A model generated the notes under the pieces. That model was not told the origin of the DNA and did not search any database. It was given only the letters and a program-made list of their open reading frames with translations. A stretch of DNA of 46,564 nt from an uncultured Ruminococcus sp. (lineage in GTDB: Bacteria > Bacillota > Clostridia > Oscillospirales > Acutalibacteraceae): positions 1 to 46,564 of the forward strand of contig CACWKD010000024.1 of assembly GCA_902761345.1 (NCBI GenBank). The letters are read 5' to 3'. Positions 41,388-46,564 of the stretch are shown here, in pieces; the first letter of the stretch is position 1; every line of letters begins with the position of its first letter. The translations under genes and the position numbers were made by a program.

Positions 41388-43124
41388 TTGAGAAAAATCA
41401 ATGCAAAAAGCAAAACATCAAATAAACAAAGCTTTATGCTTGGTGCAACAATAATGACTTTCTGTCTGTTGATAGTTAAAGTTATAGGAATGTTGTATAA
41501 GGTAAGCTTATCGAATTTGTACGGTGCTGTCGGAGCAGGATTGCTTGGAAATGCTTATGAGCTTTATATCCCGTTGTTTACACTTGCAACGGCAGGATTT
41601 CCGATAGCTGTATCAAGAATGATATCCGAAAGTATGTCGTCCGGAAGATATAAGGACGTACGTCGTATCAAAGATGTTGCGATACCGTTTTTTGTAATAG
41701 CAGGTACGATAGCGTTACTGCTGATGGTGCTTTTTAGCTTTTTCTATGTTCGCATAATAGACGCACCCGGCTCGTTTGTTGCAATATTGGTGCTTGCCCC
41801 TGCAATATTCTTCGGTTGCCTTGTATCGGCGTACAGAGGATATTACGAGGGTATGAGAAATATGGTTCCCACCTCGATCTCGGAGATAGTAGAGGCTTTT
41901 GTAAAGCTTCTTGTAGGTTATTCCTTTGCAGCATTTGTTATGAAATACGGTACGCAGCTGTTTGGAATACAAGATAATTACACGCTTATAAAATGGTCTG
42001 TTGCAGCGGCTATTTCGGGAATAACGCTGGGTTCTTTTTTCAGCTTTTTATATATATGGCTCAGATTTAAGAGAGAGGGCGACGGAATAACAGAGGAAAT
42101 GCTGAAAAATTCTCCTCGTCCAAGAACAAAGAAAGAAACTTTTCGTATATTACTGCGTACAGCAATTCCGATAGGTCTTGGTGCTTTAATAATGAGTATT
42201 GCAGGTACGGTTGACGCAGCTCTTATACAAAGACGCCTTATAACTATGATGGAGAGAACTCCCGATCTTCTTCTTATGCAGTATCCGGGTTTGATACCCG
42301 ATGATATTTTGCAGCGTGGAAAGGTACATACATACCTTTGGGGCTGTTATAACTACGCACTTACTATTATGAATTTGGTAGTAACGGTAACGCAGGCTTT
42401 CGGTACAACCGCACTTCCAAATGTAACAAACGCATTTATGAAAGGCAACAAGGAATATTTAAGACAGAGTATTGAAACAGTAATGAGAGTAACATTTGTC
42501 TTTACAATTCCGGCAGGTCTTGGACTTACGGTACTTGCTAATCCTATAATGCACTTGATTTACGGTTATAAGCCTGATGTTGATGTTTCTGTTGAAATAC
42601 TAAGACTTATGGGGATAGCAGTAATTGTATTTGCCGCGGCAACTCCTATGTGCAGTATGCTCCAGGCAATTGGCAGAATTGATATGCCGTTGAAGCTTTA
42701 TGCATTAGGAATGGTTATCAAGGTCGTTTCTAACTATATTTTTGTAGGAATACCTCAGATAAATGTACAGGGCGGAAGTATAGGTACTTTATTGTGCTAT
42801 ACATTTGTAATGATAGTATCTGTGTATGTCCTTGTAAAGGAAACGAAAATAGTGCCTGATTTTAGGGTCGTAGTGATAAAACCTGCTGTTTCGGCTATAA
42901 TATGTATTACAGCGTCGGGGCTTCTTTATAAGCTGTTATCGGGTATGCTGGCACCCGGCAGAACAAATGCACTTATAATTACAGTGGCTTGTGTGATAAC
43001 TGCGTGTGTTGTATATGTTCTTTTCCTGTTGCTTCTTAGAGCAATTACCAAAGATGATATTTTGATGTTACCAAAGGGTAACAAAATTGTTACAATTCTT
43101 GAAAAATATCGTCTTATACGGTAA
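41388..43124 (+). CDS. SpoVB-like polysaccharide/lipid flippase (MOP superfamily)
   Basis: A 578-aa, roughly 14-helix membrane protein of the MurJ/SpoVB/Wzx group, expected to flip lipid-linked wall precursors. Hallmarks are the N-terminal LIVKVIGMLYKVSLSNLYG segment, GFPIAVSRMISE, and the YRGYYEGMRNMVPTSISEI segment. I start at the TTG at 41388 because GAGGAG (41378-41383) precedes it; the TTG at 41370 overlaps that site. In sporulating relatives SpoVB acts in spore cortex synthesis, but no sporulation gene lies nearby, so a role in vegetative wall is possible. Confidence 0.85.
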   Translation: MRKINAKSKTSNKQSFMLGATIMTFCLLIVKVIGMLYKVSLSNLYGAVGAGLLGNAYELYIPLFTLATAGFPIAVSRMISESMSSGRYKDVRRIKDVAIPFFVIAGTIALLLMVLFSFFYVRIIDAPGSFVAILVLAPAIFFGCLVSAYRGYYEGMRNMVPTSISEIVEAFVKLLVGYSFAAFVMKYGTQLFGIQDNYTLIKWSVAAAISGITLGSFFSFLYIWLRFKREGDGITEEMLKNSPRPRTKKETFRILLRTAIPIGLGALIMSIAGTVDAALIQRRLITMMERTPDLLLMQYPGLIPDDILQRGKVHTYLWGCYNYALTIMNLVVTVTQAFGTTALPNVTNAFMKGNKEYLRQSIETVMRVTFVFTIPAGLGLTVLANPIMHLIYGYKPDVDVSVEILRLMGIAVIVFAAATPMCSMLQAIGRIDMPLKLYALGMVIKVVSNYIFVGIPQINVQGGSIGTLLCYTFVMIVSVYVLVKETKIVPDFRVVVIKPAVSAIICITASGLLYKLLSGMLAPGRTNALIITVACVITACVVYVLFLLLLRAITKDDILMLPKGNKIVTILEKYRLIR

Positions 43125-43174
43125 AATATGTATTGTTTATATTGTGTTGATAATTATTTAAATCGGAGAGAAAA

Positions 43175-43969
43175 ATGGAATTTCAATTTAAGGATAGATA
43201 TGATTTTGATGACCTTGTTGAGATAGTAAGGTGTCTCAGACTGCCGGACGGCTGCCCTTGGGATAAGGTTCAGACGCACAAATCTATAAGACAGGATTTT
43301 ATAGAAGAAACCTATGAGGTAATAGAAGCAATAGATAATGAAGATACAGAACTCTTAAGAGAAGAGCTTGGAGATGTACTTTTACAGGTAGTTTTTCACG
43401 CACAGATCGAAAGAGAGAAGTCTGTATTTGATATTAACGATGTTGCAAATGATATTTGTAAGAAGCTCATTATCAGACACCCTCATGTATTCGGAGATGT
43501 AAACGCCGATACAACGGAGAAAGTTCTTGATAACTGGGATAAGATAAAAATGCAGACAAAATCTCAGAGTACATTGTCGGAAAGTATGGATAGTATAGCA
43601 AGGTCATTGCCCTCGCTTATGCGTGCTGAAAAAATGCAGAAGAAAGCACGAAAGGCTGGATTTGATTTTGAGAATGCAGATGACGCTATCGACAAGGTTT
43701 ATGAGGAGTTGTCTGAGGTAAAAGAAGCTATAAAAGGCTCGGACGAAAATGCAAAAGCCGAGGAGATAGGCGATCTGCTGTTCTCGGCAGTAAATGTAGC
43801 AAGGTTTGCCGGAGTAGAAAGTGAGAAGGCATTATATGATGCTTGCGAGAAGTTTCTTTTCAGATTTACAGCTATGGAAAAAATGGCTAATCAAGACGGA
43901 AAAGAACTCGGAGAAATGTCGCTTGCAGAGCTTGATGCATTATGGAATAAGATAAAAGCATTATCATAA
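43175..43969 (+). CDS. mazG: MazG nucleoside triphosphate pyrophosphohydrolase
   Basis: A 264-aa house-cleaning enzyme that splits NTPs to NMP and PPi. It is the full-length two-repeat form: GCPWDKVQTHKS, the metal motif EETYEVIEAID ... EELGDVLLQ in repeat 1, and EELSEVKEAI ... EEIGDLLFS in repeat 2. It is followed by the HU and RqcP genes, the usual clostridial order. Confidence 0.94.
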   Translation: MEFQFKDRYDFDDLVEIVRCLRLPDGCPWDKVQTHKSIRQDFIEETYEVIEAIDNEDTELLREELGDVLLQVVFHAQIEREKSVFDINDVANDICKKLIIRHPHVFGDVNADTTEKVLDNWDKIKMQTKSQSTLSESMDSIARSLPSLMRAEKMQKKARKAGFDFENADDAIDKVYEELSEVKEAIKGSDENAKAEEIGDLLFSAVNVARFAGVESEKALYDACEKFLFRFTAMEKMANQDGKELGEMSLAELDALWNKIKALS

Positions 43970-44028
43970 GATAATGTTAGCTTATATTACAAAACAATAC
44001 TGTTTTTCAGTAAGACGGAGGATTATTT

Positions 44029-44307
44029 ATGAATAAAAGTGATTTGATCTCTGTTGTTGCAGAGAAAAACGAACTAACAAAGAAAGATGCAGAAAAGATC
44101 GTAACACAAATTTTCGATACGATCGTAGGTGCAGTTGCAGCAGGAGAAAAGGTTCAGCTTGTTGGTTTTGGTACATTTGAGCAGAAAATCCGCAAGGAGA
44201 GAACAGGAGTAGATCCGAGGACACATCAGTCGATAACTATACCCGAAGCAAAGGTTCCGTCCTTTAAGGCAGGTAAGGCATTCAAGGATATTGTGGATAA
44301 TAAATAA
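44029..44307 (+). CDS. hup: HU-family DNA-binding protein
   Basis: A 92-aa histone-like protein: MNKSDLISVVAEKNELTKKD, VQLVGFGTFE, the arm region and the C-terminal PSFKAGKAFKDIV. It bends and compacts DNA. The ATG has GGAGG upstream. A terminator lies just after the gene, fitting high expression from a short message. Confidence 0.95.
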   Translation: MNKSDLISVVAEKNELTKKDAEKIVTQIFDTIVGAVAAGEKVQLVGFGTFEQKIRKERTGVDPRTHQSITIPEAKVPSFKAGKAFKDIVDNK

Positions 44308-44315
44308 TAATCGTA

Positions 44316-44357
44316 AGGGTGCAGACCTGTATTACGGGCTGTCACCCTGAATTTTTT
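44316..44357 (+). terminator. terminator after HU gene
   Basis: Arms 44316-44324 and 44339-44348 (with a bulge) surround a 14-base loop and are followed by TTTTTT (44352-44357). Confidence 0.65.
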
Positions 44358-44368
44358 GAGGTGATAAA

Positions 44369-44611
44369 ATGCGTCTTGATAAATATTTAAAGGTTTCAAG
44401 AATAATAAAACGCAGAACAGTGGCTAACGAAGCTTGTGATGCAGGGAGAGTTCTTGTCAACGACAAAATAGAACGTGCGTCCTATACTGTAAAGGTTGGA
44501 GATATAATAGAGATTCAGCTTGGAGCAAAACCCTTTAAAGCAGAGGTTTTGAGTATTAACGAGTATGCAAAAAAGGACGAAGCGCCTATGATGTATAAGG
44601 TGATTAATTGA
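44369..44611 (+). CDS. rqcP: RqcP/YabO-type S4-domain RNA-binding protein
   Basis: An 80-aa protein that is one S4 domain: MRLDKYLKVSRIIKRRTVANEAC, GRVLVND and VKVGDIIEI. RqcP works with RqcH in ribosome quality control, helping add Ala tails to stalled nascent chains (known in Bacillus). Its place after HU and MazG is the standard neighbourhood. Confidence 0.92.
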   Translation: MRLDKYLKVSRIIKRRTVANEACDAGRVLVNDKIERASYTVKVGDIIEIQLGAKPFKAEVLSINEYAKKDEAPMMYKVIN

Positions 44612-44624
44612 ATATGAATAAAGA

Positions 44625-44665
44625 AATAAAGCTGTCGTATAAAAGAGTGACAGCTTTATTTTCTG
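44625..44665 (+). terminator. intrinsic terminator
   Basis: A perfect 12-bp stem (44625-44636 with 44649-44660) is followed by a T-rich stretch. Confidence 0.85.
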
Positions 44666-44731
44666 TGTTATATTGCAATAAGAATAATTGTGTGGTAAAA
44701 TTTATGAGAATTTAATTATGGCGGTGATTTT

Positions 44732-46192
44732 GTGAAAAGAATATTGTCACTCATACTATCTATCTGCTTCTTGTTTTGTATAACTGCCTACGCTGAGGAA
44801 GAATATAATTATGTTGAAATAATAAATTCTGTGATTAGCTTTAAAAGTGATGATGACGCAGCAATTATAATAGATGATAAGCTTTTGGAGAATATCGGTG
44901 TAAATGTGTATGACTGGTATGCTTTTTGTGCAGGGAGACTTGGCAAAGAGGATCGTTTTGAAGAGTATTTAAGTGGAGCAGATGAATTTGTAAAAAATAA
45001 CGATGAAATAAATACTATCGATTATGAGCGGCTTGCACTCGTATCGGCTGCCTGCGGTGAGGATATTTCTGATAACGGACTTTTAGATAAGGCTGTGTTT
45101 GAGGGATTTAGCAGTGATAATTTGTCGGAAAAAATTGTAAATCATTTGATATTCGCTCTGCTTGTGCTTGACTCTGATTTTTACGAGATTCCAAATTCTG
45201 CCAATATTACAAGAAATGCTTTAATAACTGAAATCCTCGGCAGACGGCTCGATTCGGGAGCGGTTTATATGATGAATAAAACAACACCTGAAACAGACCT
45301 TACTGCAATGATGATAACGGCTTTTTTTCCTTATATGAACAGCAGCGAAGAATTTTTGTACACAGATATTAACGGCATTGAGCAGAAAACCACTGTAAGA
45401 GAGGCTGTTGAAAAGGGACTTAATTATTTATCATCGGCACAGAGCGAAAACGGTGCTATGATAAACTGGGGGAAGCCGAGCTGTGAAACTACCGCTCAGA
45501 CGATAGTTGCCCTATGTACCTTAGGAATAGATATTGAGACAGACGAGCGATTTATAAAAAACGGAAACACGCTTATGGACGGTTTAATGAGCTATAAGCT
45601 TGAAAGCGGAGGTTTTGCACATTCGTTTGAGGGACTTGGAAAAGCCGACGGATATGCTTCAACTCAAGGTATGTATGCTGTTATTTCATATCTCAGGAGC
45701 AAAAACGGATACAGAAACCTTTTTGATATGAGAGAGGAACAGGACACTGATCTATACGATAATACAAAAGCTCTTGAAAATGCGATAGATATACTTGATA
45801 CGTCTGATGTACCGCAGGCTGAAAAAATTTTGGAGAGATATTCACAGATACCCTTGACAGAGAGAATGTATATCAGGAACTTTAGTAAGCTTGACGATAT
45901 TCTGAAAATTAACGATATAGAAAATACAGCAGACTTTACCGCCGACGATATGAAATCTTCTATCCGTACAAATATTCACCCGACTGACATTACTGCTCAG
46001 AGAACACTTGTATCCGATGAGTACATTGACGAAGCAGGCGATAACTTCAGTGCGCTTGAAATAAGCCGTGCAGAGAATACTTCAAACGGCAAAATGAGTA
46101 TCCTGCAAATAGTCTCAGTGTCACTTATAGGAGTATTGGCATTATGCGTAATAATATTTAATCACACATACCTTAAAAGGAAAAGAAGATGA
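44732..46192 (+). CDS. secreted toroid-fold (terpenoid cyclase/prenyltransferase-like) membrane-anchored protein
   Basis: A 486-aa protein from a GTG start. It has a signal peptide (cut after TAYA, about residue 21), then helical repeats of the alpha/alpha toroid kind: AVEKGLNYLSSAQSENGAM, TTAQTIVALCTLGID and the FAHSFEG/ADGYASTQGMYAVISYL segment. A membrane helix lies at about 457-477 with a basic tail. Clostridial relatives often occur with DUF4430/cobalamin-binding-like surface proteins. There is no visible active site for prenyl transfer, so a binding role is more likely. It overlaps the next ORF by 4 bases. Confidence 0.75.
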   Translation: MKRILSLILSICFLFCITAYAEEEYNYVEIINSVISFKSDDDAAIIIDDKLLENIGVNVYDWYAFCAGRLGKEDRFEEYLSGADEFVKNNDEINTIDYERLALVSAACGEDISDNGLLDKAVFEGFSSDNLSEKIVNHLIFALLVLDSDFYEIPNSANITRNALITEILGRRLDSGAVYMMNKTTPETDLTAMMITAFFPYMNSSEEFLYTDINGIEQKTTVREAVEKGLNYLSSAQSENGAMINWGKPSCETTAQTIVALCTLGIDIETDERFIKNGNTLMDGLMSYKLESGGFAHSFEGLGKADGYASTQGMYAVISYLRSKNGYRNLFDMREEQDTDLYDNTKALENAIDILDTSDVPQAEKILERYSQIPLTERMYIRNFSKLDDILKINDIENTADFTADDMKSSIRTNIHPTDITAQRTLVSDEYIDEAGDNFSALEISRAENTSNGKMSILQIVSVSLIGVLALCVIIFNHTYLKRKRR

Positions 46193-46497
46193 AAAAGAAT
46201 GTAATAGCGATTGCCGCTGTACTTATACTGCTGACTGTACTGATATGTAATCTTGGAAGTTATCGAGAAAAAAATGGAGGTATTAATGTCGGTGGAAATC
46301 GAATATATCTTTTGGGTACATTATATGCTGGACCTCAATTAACTGTAACAGGCGATTTGAAAGTCATTAATATACCAACATCTCAACAACAAGTTTTATC
46401 AGTTTCACATATTCCAAACAATTTAGGGTATGTAATAAAGTCTGAAAGACTTAAAGAAGTTACACAACTTCTAAAAGACAAGTTTGGATTTGAGTAA
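46189..46497 (+). CDS. small anchored ORF, probably chimeric or truncated
   Basis: A 102-aa ORF. The first 27 codons (signal anchor, about 4-21, then GSYREKN) have the base and codon use of the neighbours and overlap the upstream stop by 4 bases. From about 46262 the DNA turns AT-richer (my count is 55 G/C in 180 bases at 46321-46500, against about 40% nearby), and all five Gln codons are CAA, whereas neighbours use mostly CAG. I do not recognise the rest. A likely reading is that the native surface-protein gene was cut by inserted or rearranged DNA and now ends early. A weak hairpin (ATGCTTT..AAAGCAT) follows. Confidence 0.55.
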   Translation: MKKNVIAIAAVLILLTVLICNLGSYREKNGGINVGGNRIYLLGTLYAGPQLTVTGDLKVINIPTSQQQVLSVSHIPNNLGYVIKSERLKEVTQLLKDKFGFE

Positions 46498-46564
46498 AAG
46501 TATGCTTTTAAGGATACAAAGCATCATAACAAAAAATTTGTTTTAAAAAAATATAAAACTATGA

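Overview
The window looks like chromosomal DNA of a low-GC, anaerobic, gut-type Clostridia, most likely Oscillospirales/Ruminococcaceae. The indications are strong AGGAGG-type ribosome binding sites, occasional GTG/TTG starts, a Na+-pumping decarboxylase, CdaA/CdaR, HemZ, a SpoVB-type flippase and RqcP. This is inferred from gene content only. I saw no rRNA, tRNA, CRISPR array, insertion sequence or phage gene.

Layout. 1-2157: a strong terminator, then oadG-oadB (membrane part of a Na+-translocating decarboxylase, no alpha subunit here). 2241-8816: a compact phosphosignalling operon made of a transmembrane Ser/Thr kinase, a zinc-ribbon/FHA adaptor, a PP2C phosphatase, a membrane-anchored trypsin-like protease with a cytoplasmic FHA domain, and a second PP2C. 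8821-18403: two divergent iron-related operons around a 414-bp control region rich in GGTTAG half-sites. Leftward are DUF4418, an ABC permease and an ABC ATPase. Rightward are FTR1 (with a fused TM2 domain), P19, a DUF2318 protein, two ABC permeases and an ATPase, the same order as the Campylobacter P19 iron system. 18453-23280: a flavinylated FMN lipoprotein, then an operon for an unknown anchored protein, a five-helix diheme-type cytochrome b, a fumarate reductase/succinate dehydrogenase flavoprotein and iron-sulfur subunit, and a transglutaminase-like protein. 23310-30197: a PPP phosphatase, an AqpZ-like aquaporin, a YfbK-type vWA protein, an internally deleted branched-chain aminotransferase, and FeoA/FeoB. 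30259-46497: housekeeping genes (cdaA, cdaR, recJ, relA, dtd, an MBL hydrolase, hemZ, a nucleoside kinase, a spoVB-like flippase, mazG, HU, rqcP), then a secreted toroid-fold protein and a small chimeric-looking ORF at the right edge.

How the parts fit. Three iron functions (FTR1/P19, the second ABC set, FeoAB) plus an Fe-S/heme fumarate reductase suggest an iron-and-anaerobic-respiration neighbourhood. The FMN lipoprotein beside a P19 operon that lacks the usual thioredoxin-like genes is the most suggestive functional link. The kinase/FHA/PP2C/protease operon reads as an inside-out switch in which kinase and phosphatases set the phosphorylation state, FHA domains read it, and an extracytoplasmic protease may be the output.

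The main anomalies are a loss of about 40 residues from ilvE that removes the PLP-phosphate loop, a Gln at the covalent-FAD position of FrdA, the FTR1-TM2 fusion, terminator-like hairpins inside the iron operons, and an abrupt composition change near 46262.
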